A stretch of 64,000 nucleotides of DNA from Garcia nutans (GCA_947685225.1 CANTUV010000032.1:25303501-25367500), one strand, 5' to 3'. Counted from the stretch's first letter, positions 33,950 through 47,292 are shown. Notes: generated by a model not told the origin, from the letters alone. Made by a program: numbers and translations.

Positions 33950-35478
33950 TCACATCTTCAATATTTCCATCTTGAAAGGATGATAAAACAAAACTTCTTC
34001 TAATCCTTTTCCCACCATGAAGGTTGCCGGTGGAGGTACTCTTCCAAACTTAGGCAAAGAATTATCTTTGGCGTTGGGCTTATCCGGCTCGGATATCTTA
34101 CCACTATCAATCAAATATTGGATCCCATGCCTTAGATGAGCACATTTATCTGTTTCATGCCCTCGCATTTGATGAAATTGATAGAAGGCCTGGCATTGAA
34201 GTTTGGTGGCAATGGATTATGTAGTGGTCGAGGAGCTAACGGTTGCAACAATCCTTTCTTTTGTAGCTTGCTAAAAACCCTAGATAGAGGTTTCCCCAAT
34301 TCTGAGAATTGTCTTTTATTTCCTTGACCAATCGCATTAACATCAACTTCTTTTTGTGTGCTTTGATTGCTAGGCTGATAATTCCCTTTCTCATTCCTTC
34401 TTATTGAAAAGCGATTTTTCTCCCTTTCCCACTCTTCAATTTGTAGACTAGCTTGAAGAAGATCTTTGAAGTCACGGATGAGTGTATAAGATATCCTTTC
34501 ATGAAGACTAGGCAGGATGCCTCTCACTATCATCCTTATTTGATCAGATTCATTGGGCCTTTTCTTGAGCAAAGCAGCCTTGTTTCTCCATCTTTTCACA
34601 TAGTCCACAAATTTCTCATTTGGTCTTTGTCTTATGGACTCCACTTCCATTAAGGTAACTTCCATCTCGACATTATATCCATATTGCTGGATGAAGGCCT
34701 TATATAGCAAATCCCAACTCTTTTGTGTTCCTTCATCTAAGGTATTGAACCAATTTTGGACCACAGGGTCCAATGAGAGCATAAAGTACCTTAGAGTTTG
34801 AGCCTTAGTAGCTCGGGCAGATTGCATAGCAGTGATGTACTGCTTCACATGGAGATGAGGATTTTCGGTTCCATCAAACTTCGCAAAAGATGGCATATTG
34901 AATTTGTATGGAACTTCTTCATCTAGCTCAAATAATTTGTCAACCTCGGACATTTCTTCGGTTTTCAGTTTCTTCTCAAATTTCTTTTCTAAATCCACGA
35001 TCATCTTTTCAACATCAGAATTTTCAGTCTTTTCAAAAGTTGCCTTCTCAACAACCTTCGGCTCCTTTTTGTCTTGAAGATCTTGGTAGTATTGAGCCCA
35101 ATCATCATCATCAATGATCACCTTATCATCATCAAAAGCTACTTCATCAACTTTAGCCTTCCCCTTGACTTTCTTGGTGCTAGTAGATGCTTCGGCATTG
35201 TTTCCTAAAATTGCAGCTAGTTGATTCTTTATGGTCTCGGCCATGGCTTCTTTTATTTCTTCCATCTTGGCATTGAGGGAATCATCCACCATTCTTTGAA
35301 TTTGTTTGGGATCCATTACTTTTGGTGAGCAAGTGATTGAGTCATTACTAGATACTTTGTCTCCGGCGTAGGTCAGATTGTTGTAGGCTTTTGAACTTTC
35401 GTAATCCAGGGCTATGAGCCAGAGAGGATCAATGATATGAGATGCAAATGTATGCATGTATGCACAAACAATCAACAA
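33950..35478 (-). pseudogene. gag: Gag of GO2 (Tat/Ogre-like), single frameshift
   Basis: It is open from 35478 to 34132 (448 codons): helical N-terminus (MDPKQIQRMVDDSLNAK), acidic segment, Retrotrans_gag-type core (HLHVKQYITAMQSARATK, NWFNTLDEG, YVKRWRNKAALL) and linker. A 1-bp deletion near 34183 falls exactly at the zinc knuckle, where the first Cys codon region differs from GO1, and sends the first frame out. The rest of the knuckle (MRGHETDKCAH) and tail continue in the next frame to 33950. It is otherwise well preserved. No protease follows. Confidence 0.88.
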
Positions 35479-36129
35479 GGAAAGATAATTAGGATGCTCC
35501 TTCCAACCTTATAACATCCACACACAAATGGCGAGTCTCTTTTCCTAGGTATATGGTTAACAAAATACCAACATGGGGTACCTTGTTTTCGAATATTTCC
35601 CTCGGACGTTTCAACCAATAGTTATATTTTCTAAAAAAGAAATTAACTTATGATAATTCCCATTAATTAGGTTTTAATCCGTTTAACCAACTAATGTAGC
35701 TTTTATGCTATATTGGATTAAAACTAAATTAAGAGGTTTATTATAGATAGATTTCTCACTTGAAAAAGTAACTAATCATTCACGCCAAAAACAAGCCCAT
35801 GGTTAATTTATTCTCAGTATAAACTAGGCTCACAATTGATTTTTGGTATTTCATAATTGACCTAAATAATTGCAAGCTCTTTGTAAAATAATTTTGTTTC
35901 TAAGCCCATTGAAAAAAGATCTTAGAAAAAATGGATTTTGGGCTTAGTATTTGGGCCATGAGCAATAGAATTTTAGAAAAGTCTTATGTCCAAAGACCAT
36001 CTTGAAAAATTTTGAAAATAGCTTTGGTCTTTTGGACTTTAAAGAAAAGTTTATTTTGAGCTTACAATATACTTAGGTCATATTAGAAAAAGAACAAACC
36101 AAATAAGCCATGATTTAAATCAAGATAAA

Positions 36130-36327
36130 TTAACCACAGTCAAACAACATGCATTTGGGGTAAAACCTAAAGAAAGTAACTAGGCCAATTACATGAGCTT
36201 TAGTCTTTGGGTTAAAAGGCTTAGGTTTCCATAGCAAGTATATACCAAATGGTACGAGGCTATGAGTGGTTATGCCATACTCGATCTCCATACCTTGAGT
36301 GAAAGTATGGTATCCCTCACATAACAC
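36130..36327 (-). CDS. Small leader ORF of GO2
   Basis: This 65-codon frame is the counterpart of GO1 10374-10562, with the same start and mostly conservative differences (for example D/E, I/V, H/Y, L/F). It lies ~130 bp downstream of the PBS position and ~650 bp upstream of gag. I recognise no domain. It could be a regulatory upstream ORF or a small peptide gene. Confidence 0.4.
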   Translation of the reverse strand: MLCEGYHTFTQGMEIEYGITTHSLVPFGIYLLWKPKPFNPKTKAHVIGLVTFFRFYPKCMLFDCG

Positions 36328-36440
36328 AACACGGGTAATACAGGCGTCCTAACTCACGCACACGATGCAATCTAATATGATGCAATGGATAATATCATTA
36401 TAAAAAAGATTAGAATAATAAAAAGACCAACGAAATCAAC

Positions 36441-36457
36441 TTCTCTTATGCCGCCAC
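36441..36457 (-). other. Primer-binding site of GO2, partly deleted
   Basis: The sense strand next to the 5' LTR reads GTGGCGGCATAAGAGAAG, where GO1 has GTGGCGACTCCACTGGGATAAGAGAAG. About nine bases of the primer pairing region are missing. Only TGGCG remains, so priming from this copy should fail. Confidence 0.8.
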
Positions 36458-38683
36458 TGTGATCAGGGATTTTCGCCCCCACTCACGGTGGAATGGTTCT
36501 TGCGACTTCGGCACTGTTTAGGTTCGGGGCCTTAGAGAACACGGACCTAAGTCCAGAGAAAATGGAGTAGCTACTCGGACGAGCCGGGAAAAAGAAAGGG
36601 GTGGATGACTCAATTCCAAAGGAATCCCCAATCGCCTAATTGGTTCGAAAAGTTGGATACGTGTGGGGAAGGTGAGAAGTGGCCCAACACCCCCACAACG
36701 CCCGGTTCATTGGAATCGGCCTCCTTTACAGGTCTTAATATTATAAAATTCTTAAATATAACAATATTATCCATATTACACACAACAATTAAAATAAAGC
36801 ATCGATATATTAAAAATCAAAATAATGTCCAAACAAAACAATTAAATGGACACCCATCTAAGGATGAAAACATGTCCTTACATCCCATGCCTAAATAGGA
36901 CACCCACCGAAAGGTAGAAACATGTCCTTTACATTGGTTCTAAAATAGAAAAGCAATTTAAATTACATGATATTTAACTAATGAGGTACCCACCAAGTGG
37001 AAACATACCTCTTACAACATTTGGAAATCTAAATAAATCGATAAAAGTTAATAACCATTCATCATAAATAAATCATTCATCAAAGGTACTAAATATCAAT
37101 AGAAAGTAAACATCCATCCATGATAAATTAGATAAACCAAACATTGAACTTAAATTAATTAAAGCATATAAAATAAATCAAAAGCATAATCAAATATAAA
37201 TTTGAATAAGGCAAATAAAGATTCAAATTAGGGCTACTGTTTCTATTTAAGTTTCTTTATTTCATGTGTTTAGGGTTTTAGAATTCATGAGTTTAAGCTA
37301 CTGTGAGTTTTAATGGAATTGAAATGGAGCAAAAGTTTTATGATTTAAAAAGTTGGTAAAGTTCTTTGATTCACCAAATTAGCGTTTGAGATGTATAATC
37401 ATGAAATTAGGTTTTGGACACTTTAAAAAATTTAGATTTATGATTTACGGTCACTGGATTGTGTTTTCTAAGCTTACTGTGTAGAATTAGATTTTTATGG
37501 TTTTAAAGTTTTAAAGAATTAGGGTTTAGAAAACTCTAGGGTTTAGTTTTTAAGGGAGTTAGGGTTCACTGTTTTGGGTTTTGGAGTTGAATTAGGGTTT
37601 AGTGTTTTAGACTTAGGGTTTCGGAGAATGCATTAGGTTTTAGAATTTGTAAATTAATTGATAATTTTATGAAGTTTTATGAAAATAAATAAAATGATTT
37701 AAGGTTTATACAAATGGAAAAGATGTTTTTAAGGTTTGTGGAAAGAAACAGACTCAAATTTAAGATTTTGAAAATTTGGAAAGCAAATTAGGGTTTTGAG
37801 ATTTTAAAGAAACAAAAATAATAATTTTAAGCTTTTTGGAAAACAAATAAACTAATTAAGGTTTTTTAAGCTTTAGAAAAGGGTAATTAAGGTTCTAGGG
37901 TTTTTGAATTAAAAGAAACAATTGGATGATTTAAGCTACTGTGAAGAAATTAGACAATTGATGCATACCTCCGTTTGTTGGTTCCACCAAAAATTTCTTC
38001 TTGGATGAACAAAAAAACAAAGACAAGCTTTGCTGCCTTTGATGGATTGAATTGTTGTTTGATTTTAAAAAAAAAAAATCAGATTGATTCACTACCAGAA
38101 GGAATTCTTAAAATTCAAAGTTTTCCTTCTCAATTTCAGTCACAATTTTTCCTCCCAAATCCAATCCAATTTTCTTTTTTTCTCCTCCAAATTTTCCGTC
38201 CCTTTTTGTGTTGTTTCTTTTCTTATTTATAGAAAATTTTTTTATTAATTCTAGTTATTCACAGAACATAACATTAATTAAGAAAAGGAAACCGAAACCT
38301 AATTGTATTAGGTTTCAGAAAAATTTTGCTGGAAAAAAAAACTGCTGTGAAAAAATTACGCTGACGAAAAAAAACTACTGCGGAAAAAATACGCTGGCAA
38401 AAAAAAGCTGCCGCAGGGCGGGTGGAAATGGCCTGCGGGCCATTTCGCCGCAACCCTTTTCGGCGATGAAATTTTTTCGTCGCCGATTTTTTCGTCGCTG
38501 ATTTTTTTTATTTGATTATTATTTTTTTATTTATTATAAAAATTAAATACTAAAGCAAATATTATTTAATTAAGATAACAAAAATTATTTTGGACTAATT
38601 AAAATATATTGGACAATACAAAAATGATTTTGGACTAATTAAAATATATTGGACCGGACTGGGTCAAAAATTAAGGGTCTACA
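36458..38683 (-). repeat. 5' LTR of GO2
   Basis: It is 2226 bp and very similar to 27857-30112. The start on + (TGTGATCAGGG) differs from TGTGAGCGGGG. It is followed by the target copy CCTCC at 38684. Confidence 0.92.
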
Positions 38684-39860
38684 CCTCCAAATCTTCAAGG
38701 CAAAAACTATTGCTGCTAATTCCAAATCATGCGTCGGGTAATTCAGCTGGTGTGGCTTCAACTATCGAGAGGCATAAGTAATGACTCTACCCTCCTTCAT
38801 CAGAAGACAACCTAAACCACTATGTGAAGCATCACTATATATCACATATGGTTTACCTTCCGCAGGCAGGTTAACGATAGGAGCCTGAGTCAACATCTCC
38901 CTCAGCTGCTCAAAACTCGCCTGATACCAATCTGTCCACACAAATCTGACTCCTTTTCGAAGCAATTTGGTGAGTGGTGTAGCTACCATAGAAAAACCCT
39001 TTACAAATCGACGATAATAGCCTACCAATCCCAAAAAACTTCTACCCTTTGTCACAGTCGTCGATGGACTCCAATTCAAGATAGCCTCAACTTTACTCGG
39101 ATTGACTCTAATACCCTCTGCTGAAACCACATGACCAAAAAAAGCTACCCAATTGAGCCAGAACTCACACTTAGACTGCTTAGCATACAACGGCTTCTCT
39201 CTCAGAGTCTGCAATACAATCTGCAAATGCTTATCATGATCCTCCTCATTATGCGAATAAACCAAAAAGTCATCAATGAAGACAACCACAAACTGATCTA
39301 AATATGGTCTGAACACCTTGTTCATCAAATCTATAAAAGTTATTGGTGCTTTCGTCAATCCAAAGGGCATCACCAGAAACTCATAATGCTCGTACCTCGT
39401 ACGAAAATCTATCTTGGGTACATCCACATCTCTGACTCTCAACTGATGGTACCTTGATCTCATATATCTTAGAGAATACTGTTGCTCCCTTCAATTGATC
39501 AAAGAGATTATCTATCCGAGGCAAAGGATACTTGTTCTTGATGATCACCTTATTCAACTGCTTATAATCAATACACAATCTCATGGTGCCATCCTTCTTC
39601 TTCACAAACAACACAGGTGCTCCCCATGGGGACACACTAGGGCGGACGAACCCTTTTTCCAACAGCTCCTGCAACTGCGTCTTCAACTCTCTTACCTCAG
39701 CAGGTTCCATCCAATAAGGGGTAATAGAGATAGGAGTGTTTCCAGGCAACAAATCAATACAAAACTCCACTTCTCTCTCAGGAGGTACCCTTGGCAACTC
39801 ATCAGGAAAAACATCTGAAAACTCGGCAACTATAGGTATACTGTCAAGCTGGGACCCCAC
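38684..39860 (-). pseudogene. pol: Pol of CV1, 5' part: RT and start of RNase H
   Basis: RT shows DELPRVPPEREVEF, the LLEKGFVRPSVSPWGAPVLF block, KKDGTMRLCIDYKQLNK, KYPLPRIDNLFDQL, PFGLTKAP and the catalytic FIDD at 39280-39269. The connection domain follows, then RNase H (YVIYSDASHSGLGCLL). It is cut by GO2 in the KIWRHYL segment. A 1-bp insertion near 39455-39465 shifts the frame just before the catalytic motif, and a stop at 38762 follows the ITYASR motif. Protease-RT-RNase H before integrase is the Ty3/gypsy order. Confidence 0.92.
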
Positions 39861-39905
39861 TACTCTAGTATCTACAACATGAGCAAGATAAACCTCACAT
39901 CCCTT

Positions 39906-40685
39906 CTAAATCATCCTCCCAGCTAAAACAGATGAAACAAACATAGATGAAAGATACCTCTGATCACTAGATACCATCACATCCCTACCATCACGTGTTC
40001 TCAAAGTAACACATTTCTTCTGACAGTCTACTGCTACCCCATGCTTGGATAACCAATCGATGCCTAAAATCATATCATACTCCCTAAAAGGCATCTCAAT
40101 CAGGTCACCGAGAAACTCCTCATCCTGAACAACAACTGGACAATCTCGGTGCACCCTGCTCACCGCAACACTGTGCTCTAAAGGATTTGTGACTAAAACA
40201 TCAAATCCTAAGGACTTAGAATGCAAATCACTCATAGGCAAGATGGATGCACTGATGTAAGAATGAGTAAACCCAGGGTCTAATAATGGAAGAACTGAAG
40301 TACCAAATAATATAAAAGTACCAGCAATAACAGCTGAAGCATCTGGCTGCCTCTGCATCACATAAACCCACTGTGATGGTCCTGCCTCATCTGGTCTACT
40401 ACCTCTAGTTGTAGAACCTCCTCTCAGACTAGGCCCAGATCGACCACCTCTACCAAAACCTCTGCCACCACGACCCCCTCTGACACTGGATCGAGAAGCT
40501 GCAGTATCTGCATGTCTATTCTCTGGTGGCTTGGGACAATCTTTGATAAAATAGTCTGACGACCCACATCTAAAACACACTCCCAAAGTGCCTCTCCACC
40601 AGCAGACACCTCCTTGTGCTTTACCACAATGAACATAAGTAGGTGGAGCAGGCCTCTGAGCCACTGGGATTAGAGCACTAGCCAC
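39906..40685 (-). pseudogene. CV1 Gag C-terminus and aspartic protease
   Basis: A zinc-knuckle relic (CFRCGSSDYFIKDC) has Tyr where the usual His should be, so metal binding is probably lost. An Arg/Gly-rich stretch (RGGRGGRGFGRGG) follows, then a retropepsin-like domain with LLDPGFTHSYIS. CV2 has LIDPGSSHSYIC, so a Ser next to the active site is Phe here. A second protease block (MILGIDWLSKHG) is present. Confidence 0.85.
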
Positions 40686-40689
40686 TAAA

Positions 40690-41630
40690 ACTGCAGGTCT
40701 CTGTCTCTATCTCTACTGATGTACTGACCTGCCAAACTGCCCCTGGCTCCTACTGAACCTCTGAACATATCCCCCCTTAGCCTCTCTTCACTGATGAAGA
40801 CTCTGCCTCACTCTGGGGTCTCCTAGTTCTAGTCTTCTCAACCCTGGAAACTACTGCAAGACCCTGTGCTCTCTTAACACTCTTGGCAGCTGCAACCAAT
40901 TGAGAAAAATCTTGATGCTGAGAGCCTACTATAATACACATGATAAAGGGTCTTAGTCCCTCCTCAAACCTCCTGCACCTGTCAAACTCGTCAGAAATGA
41001 TCCCACCAGCATAGTGACTCAACCGGATAAACTCGATCTCATACTCTATCACTGTCCTGGTATCCTGTCTCTGACTCAGGAATTCCATCTTCTTTGCATC
41101 CTTATACTCCCTCAGAGTATACTTCTACTCAAATCCCCGCAGAAAATCATCATATGTCAAGACTGGTGGATCACCAAGAGCATGTGGAACCATCTTTCAC
41201 CAATCATATGCATCCCTCTGCAGAAGAGATCTGGAATAATCAAACTTCTCTTCTTGCCTAGCCTACAACTGAATGAATACTCTCTAAACCATGTCTAGCC
41301 ACTGCTTTGCTACAGTAGGGTCTGTAGTACCAACGAAGTCCTCAGCTCCAAACTTTCTCAGTTTATCATACTGCCTCACCGGCAAATGCGGCTGCAGTTG
41401 TGGCTGTGGTGGCTGCTGAACTAGAGCCTACCTCAACAACTCTACCATATGTTGTACCCAGCCAGGCGAAATCTCATCAACTGCTGGTCTCACAAGCACA
41501 GAAACAGATGCCTCATCAGCAGACACAACTCTAGCTCCATCTCTACCCTCATATAGAGCCACACTATCTGCACTACCCTCAGTAGCCTGATGCGTCCGAG
41601 ACTCTATAACTACCTATATCTGCAAACACA
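40690..41630 (-). pseudogene. gag: Gag of CV1, heavily degraded
   Basis: A Retrotrans_gag-type core is visible (REYKDAKKMEFLSQRQ, VIEYEIEFIRLSHYA, DEFDRCRRFEEGLRP, 41088-40777). Upstream it is readable but stop-ridden to ~41630 (YDKLRKFGAEDF, DPTVAKQWLDM). Stops at the DYD-type Trp positions and elsewhere look like C-to-T changes. No clear ATG remains at the N-terminus. Confidence 0.82.
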
Positions 41631-41757
41631 GCAGAAATTACTATATCAGAGATCAAAAACTGCCAGTGCCAATGCATGTATTACAATTAAAAACCATTTT
41701 CAAATCCCCCATTTTCTCTCTCTATCAACCCACCTAGGTTGAGAACCTCAAACCTAG

Positions 41758-41769
41758 GCTCTGATACCA
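41758..41769 (-). other. Primer-binding site of CV1
   Basis: The sense strand reads TGGTATCAGAGC, seven bases inside the 5' LTR; complementary to initiator Met tRNA. Confidence 0.92.
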
Positions 41770-43536
41770 AAATAAATGTAACACCCTTATATACTATATA
41801 TGTATAATACATATTTCTAGCATATATAAAATACACATATACGATACAAAAATGTCACCGACCAGTTTAATAAAAAAAATTTACATTTCCGATTTAAAAT
41901 TTCAAATACTAAATAGATAAAATTAAATAGTATATAAATATTCTTTGCTCGTTATAGGAACCCAAAATAAACATTTTATATGAAAATCTCAGGAAAAAAT
42001 TCATCAGAGTTTTGTCTTTAATTTGGACGTTTTCAAAATTTAGCAGAACACAACCTGCAAAAAGAATACACTCCTAAATAATTTCAATTCACCATCTCAA
42101 CCATACTCCTCAATTTCACCAAATTTCTCAAATATTTATATATTTATATATATAATTTAGAACACATTTACACTCTCATTTCAAATAACTTAACCCAAAA
42201 TTTCTTTATAGTTTACAATACATAAAATCCAAAACATAATATATTATGCATAATACTCAAAATATACAATAACATAAAATATATACATGTTGCTGATAGT
42301 GTTTCTGATCTCAATATCAACTCTACACGCTCAACCACAAGTCTAGACCCAACCTGGTCTAGAAGAACTCTCTGGCTCAGCTAAATCTACCCTGTCATCT
42401 ATGGGATGTAAACAATCGTACTAAGCCGAAGCCTAGTGGTACAAACTTTAATAATAACAAAAATCAAATGCAATGCTTATGAATATCACATCATTCCATT
42501 TTCTTATACTTTTCAAATATTTTACATACAAACAAACACAAACATGGGCCCAAAGATAACTAATATGCTATTCGAATTTCAGAGTTACTATTTTGGTCTA
42601 TAATGACACATGTGTCTAGCCCCGTAGGCAATAAATCAATGTAATAATCTAACTAGGCCTGAGCTTACGACCTGGTCATTTCACCCAGCCTAGCTTTAAA
42701 TAATTATTTTTGAGGCTTACGACCCAGTCATTTCACCTCAAAAACATTTTCACAATGACGCCCAGCGTCTAGCCCGTAGGCAATCATAGGCATGTCACCA
42801 AACACAGAACTCTAAAAATTGAATAACATACTAGACACACAATTTATTCATATTTCTCATTATTAATCTCTTTCTCATTGTCACATATTCAATATAGGCA
42901 CATTGCCTTATTTTCTTATTTTTTTTTCTCACTTTTCTCACTTTTCTCATTTATCTCAATATCAATTCATTTCATTATATTTCGACATATCTCATTACAT
43001 TATATCACATTTTTTTTCATTCACAAGACATTATCCAATCACTTTGGGTATTTCTACATAATACACAATTTAATCACATTTAAGCAATTTAGCCACTATT
43101 AATGGCTTTTCACAATGCATTTAACACATATATGGCATTACAAATGTCATAGCACATTATTCATGCACAACCAATGTACCAAGTAGCATAACACATTTTT
43201 CAACCAAAATGAGTTAAGCCCAAATGTCATGCAAACATAACCAATTTATTCAAAGTTTGTACATACCTCAAATAGCAACCCAAAGCAAGCTTAAACAACC
43301 TCCAACCCTATCTTTCCAACTTTCCCTTCACCACTTGGATGAAGCAAATCAACCTCCCTCAATGCCTAAGCCAAATGTGATAACAAATAATCATTTAGTA
43401 TCACATTTAATAGCATTTCCAATATTAAACCATAATTAAACATCACTCCTACAAATTTCCAAAAATTTAGCCTTTCCTTACTTTAACATTAGAATTCCAT
43501 TCTATTCCATTTAAATTAGTGTTTTAAGTTTATTTA

Positions 43537-44880
43537 TGTTGTCCCAAGATGGCAACCAAGAGGGGGGGGGGATGAATTGGTTTCTTAAGGAATGATGGAA
43601 AATAGAAACAATTAATTCATAAACTCAACAGCAAGAAAAGTAGAAGAAATAAATGGTTGAGTAGTGAGTAAAAGAAAGAACACACAAGATTTATAGTGGT
43701 TCATATTTTCTCCAATCCTACATCCACTTCCTTAACAGCTTGTTAAGGTTCCACTAACTTTGAGTTTTCTTCTTACAATCTTAAATCTAACTTTACAATT
43801 GGTTTGAGATCATATACCTACAACCCTTACAAGAGTTTTTCCCAGGCTCACTCTTACAACCTAAGTGTTTCCAAGCTCACACTCAAACTTTTACAATGGT
43901 GTTTTTAATGCTTACACCCAACACTCATTACAATTCAAATGTTAATTGCAGTAATAAAAGAAAATATGTTGCTTGGCTATTAAATTCAGAATCCTCTTGT
44001 TTTAATAGAATAATGTGAGAATATATAGTCAATGTGGTCTAACTAGCCGTTATAGAAAGTGAGAAATAAGTCTTGGTAGTTTAGACCTTGTGTTGATAGA
44101 CTGTTTGAAACAATTACTGGTCGTCCTTGATACTAGGATAGTCACGCCAATGTCTTGCGTGGTCGCCCTTATATGAGGGATGGTCACTGCATTCAAAATT
44201 GCTTTAATGGTCAAATTTAAGTGCTCTGCTGCTGGAATCTTGCCTATGTTATGTTTGTCGGGATAGTCGCGTATAAGCTAGGTGTGGTCGCCCTTTTTGA
44301 ACATTGAAGTGGGTTTATAACAATTATTACAAGTGGCATTCTTTAACTGGGCAAAATAAACTTCCGCCTAAATATGAATTTCGCAGTCGCCCTAGGTGCA
44401 AATTAGCGTCAAATTGAGAGACTCGCGTTGAACTTATGGGCGCACCTGAGGACATGAACACTACTGTCAGTTTGAGTAATTTTCTCTTGAATCAATAGAG
44501 TGGTCGCGGAGTATGAAGGATGGTCGCTACATTAGTAAACGAGACTGTATTCTTCATTGTGCTTGTCACCGCGAACCTTACTGTAATTTGGATGATTTGG
44601 GTTTCTCATATTGCGGTCATCCTTGTTTGTTGGACGGTCACTCATGTTGATGTGTGGTCGCTACTTTGGTCTAGTTTATGACCGCGAACCCTACTATGAT
44701 ATGGTTTCATCCTTCAATTCAATGGGGCGGTCGTCTCCAACATTGTGCAACCGCTAAATAAGCCCTGTGTTTGACTTATTTGAAACAATCTAATCCTGCA
44801 ACAAGGTTCTTAAAACACATGTTAAATAAGTAATTCAATTTGAGTTGTCAATGATCAAAATTGAGATCATTTGGCTAACA
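43537..44880 (-). repeat. 3' LTR of CP2
   Basis: 1344 bp, TGTTGTCCC...GGCTAACA on +. A run of ten G lies at 43562-43571, in the same place as the C-run of CP3. It abuts the polypurine tract at 44881. Confidence 0.92.
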
Positions 44881-45321
44881 ATCTCCCCCATTTTGACTTT
44901 GACAATCAAATGGAATGATGATATAAAGTGAAAGAAATGTAAATTCAAGGAAAGAAATTTAAACTTCTCATGTATTGTGGGTTAATACATTTATGAAGGA
45001 ATTCTATAAAGCTCCCCCTAAACATATGCATGTGTCATGTTTATTTTGGAGTGTATAGCTTATAACTTGGCACATACACATACACATTAATATAATAACA
45101 CACATGCACTTTACACTGTATATTTCTCTTGTATATTTCTCCCCATGTGAACATTTCTCCCCCTTTGTCATAGGCAAAATGCATAATGTAAGAGAGATTA
45201 TGAACATAATGTATAAAAACCATAATGTTATTAGAAATAGAGCAATACAAAAGATGTCAAAGACAATAAGAGAGAAAAAAAAAAGAAACAACAAAACAGA
45301 AGTAGAAACATTAAAAGTAAA

Positions 45322-46713
45322 CTAATCAGAATCTTCATCCTCATTTAGCTCTTCTTCTTCTATAGGAACTTTTCCCTTATCAAAAGGAACATTGCTTGTA
45401 GAGCCAGTGCTGATGGATTCTTCTTCTTCAGAAAGACTCTCTGTATGATCACTTATATCCCAATCCTCAAGATTATATTGAGGCAAATTCATTTTGCCTT
45501 ACATGTCATAGAGATCATGATGCATGTGAGATATAAGGTCAATCCTTTTATTCAGGTGATAAAATCTCTTGGATACGCTTTTCTTGAAGTGAGAGAGTTT
45601 CCTTGAAAGAGATTTAATGGCTCTTAAAATGAGTTTTGTAGGAGAGCTAGTTTTGGTAGGTTTAGATGAGGAAGCTTTGGGAGGTATTTCAACAGCAACT
45701 TCCAAAGAGTCTCCTTCTTCCTTAATGGTGTAACTTGGTCTTTTCTTGTACCTATCAACAACTCCTTTTTTGCCAAAGTAGTACACATATGTGCCTTCAA
45801 TCTTCCTAACACAGTCAGCATGTTCTAGGTAGTCTATTGTGATGGCACTTGAGGCAAGATTGAAAGGATTTCTCAAGGTAGCTAAGCTAAGATCATTGAG
45901 TAAGTTCAGGTGCAGAGCTATTTGAGTGATTTGGGAAGATAAGAAGAAGGTTCCAGTTCTTGTGACAGCATGGTGATACAATGTGTCAATCAAGAATTTT
46001 GTTGTGTTCATTTGGATGTTGTGGGTGAAAGCATATAAGAAGATGCGATCCCTTTTTGTTACCTTTTCATTCCCATCACCCCTTTGGTGAATAGTATAGG
46101 TTATAATTCTATGAAGCATCCAGTGGGTGAGGGACTTGATATGTCTACCTTTTGGCTCTTTCTCAAATGATGTCTCCACAGATATTTCTTGCCAAAAGCT
46201 AGAGAGAGTTTGGTTGGAGAAGGCTAAATCATTGTAGGAGGTGACTCCACCAACAGGAAAGTCCTAGATTTTTCCAAAGTCTTCTAAGGTTAAGGCTTGT
46301 TATTGGTCAAAAAGCTTAAATCTAACCCCATACCACCCTAGTGCAGAATTTGCACTCTTTTCAATATGAAAGGACATGAGAAATTCCCTACTTAGACTAG
46401 AGTAACCTACCTCATCAGGGAAGACAAATTTTCTCCAGCCAATAACATCAAGTAGACTCTCAATCTCTTCTTTAATATTGAGGGCAGAGAGCATGCCACC
46501 AAATGGAGATTTGGTTCCTTCAAATTTCTTTCTTTTTAGCATAGCATATCTCACATCTTCCTCAGGGGTTAGGCGGTGAGGTTTATGAATTGTCTCACCT
46601 CTTCTTGATTGTGGAGGAGATGGAGTAACATCTTGAGGTTCACTTATGGTGATTCCTAAAGGTTTCTTTCCTTTCCCTTTCCCTTTGGAAGTACTTCTCT
46701 TTTTGGGGGCCAT
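45322..46713 (-). pseudogene. Extra ORF of CP2
   Basis: It has the same 464-codon frame and length as in CP1 (7426-6035), with a basic N-terminus, central LLDVIGWRKF...GVRFKL block and acidic C-terminus (EEEELNEDEDSD). Three stops break it: TAC to TAA just after KLFDQ (46297-46299), a Trp to TAG (near 46267), and CAA to TAA after HHDLYDM (45496-45498). No frameshift separates the two copies, unlike gag and pol. The CP1 stop is at a different site, so the common ancestor was open. Confidence 0.78.
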
Positions 46714-46899
46714 GAGAACTGAAAAAGTGGAAGAAACTAGAAAAACAGAGAGTGTTTGAGAAGGAAATGATCTTGAGAGGATTTGGAGATATAGAGGGAA
46801 GTTTGTATGTTATAAGAGAAAAAAGACCTATGTAACTGATGTAAGATGGTCTTAAATAGAAGAATTTAAGAAAGTGGCCGTTTATGACTATTGAAGGTA

Positions 46900-47175
46900 G
46901 GAAAATCGCGACATGTCATACTGCTAACAGTTATAAAATTTTGAGCAGAGTGTATAAAGTACGGTCACCTATCTGTATAGGCACGATCGCTAAAAGTACT
47001 ATAGCAACCGTTAGAATAAATTGAGCGCTCGCGAGTGGAGAGAATGTCTGCAATGGTCAAAACTATTCAAATTATTGCGACCGCTCACCAATGTTTCCCA
47101 ACCGCTCACTGAAGGGATAACTCAGATGAGTCTGACTAGCAAAATTACGACCGCAATAATCATTGGAATGACCAC
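46900..47175 (-). promoter_or_regulatory. GACCGC motif cluster upstream of the extra CP2 ORF
   Basis: This matches the CP1 cluster at 7600-7895, with several words decayed (CAACCG, GACCACG). It lies 190-460 bp upstream of the ORF start and is retained although pol is deleted. Confidence 0.4.
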
Positions 47176-47292
47176 GAGATTCTCAAAAAAAATGAAAGGG
47201 GCAACAAGTGATGGATTGTTATAGTTTTTAAACAAAGTGATCAAAGTTGATGCTTAGAGATGTTTAAGAAATTTTTGTTAATAGGCAATATT

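Larger units (their letters stand above)
27857..38683 (-). mobile_element. GO2: second gag-only long-LTR element
   Basis: This minus-strand sister of GO1 is inserted in the RNase H of CV1. Its 3' LTR is 27857-30112 and its 5' LTR 36458-38683. The interior, on its sense strand, holds a damaged PBS, the small leader ORF, a Gag that is nearly open, the 27-bp repeat, purine-rich DNA, hairpin arrays a-d, and a polypurine tract at 30128-30113. Like GO1 it has no pol. Gag is much better preserved than in GO1 (448 open codons), which suggests it is younger or decayed less. Confidence 0.92.

Noticed and set aside
43224..43439. Short frames in AT-rich CV1 LTR DNA (also 4120-4308, 42878-43102)
   Set aside because: Low-complexity translation of T- and A-rich LTR sequence with no domain.
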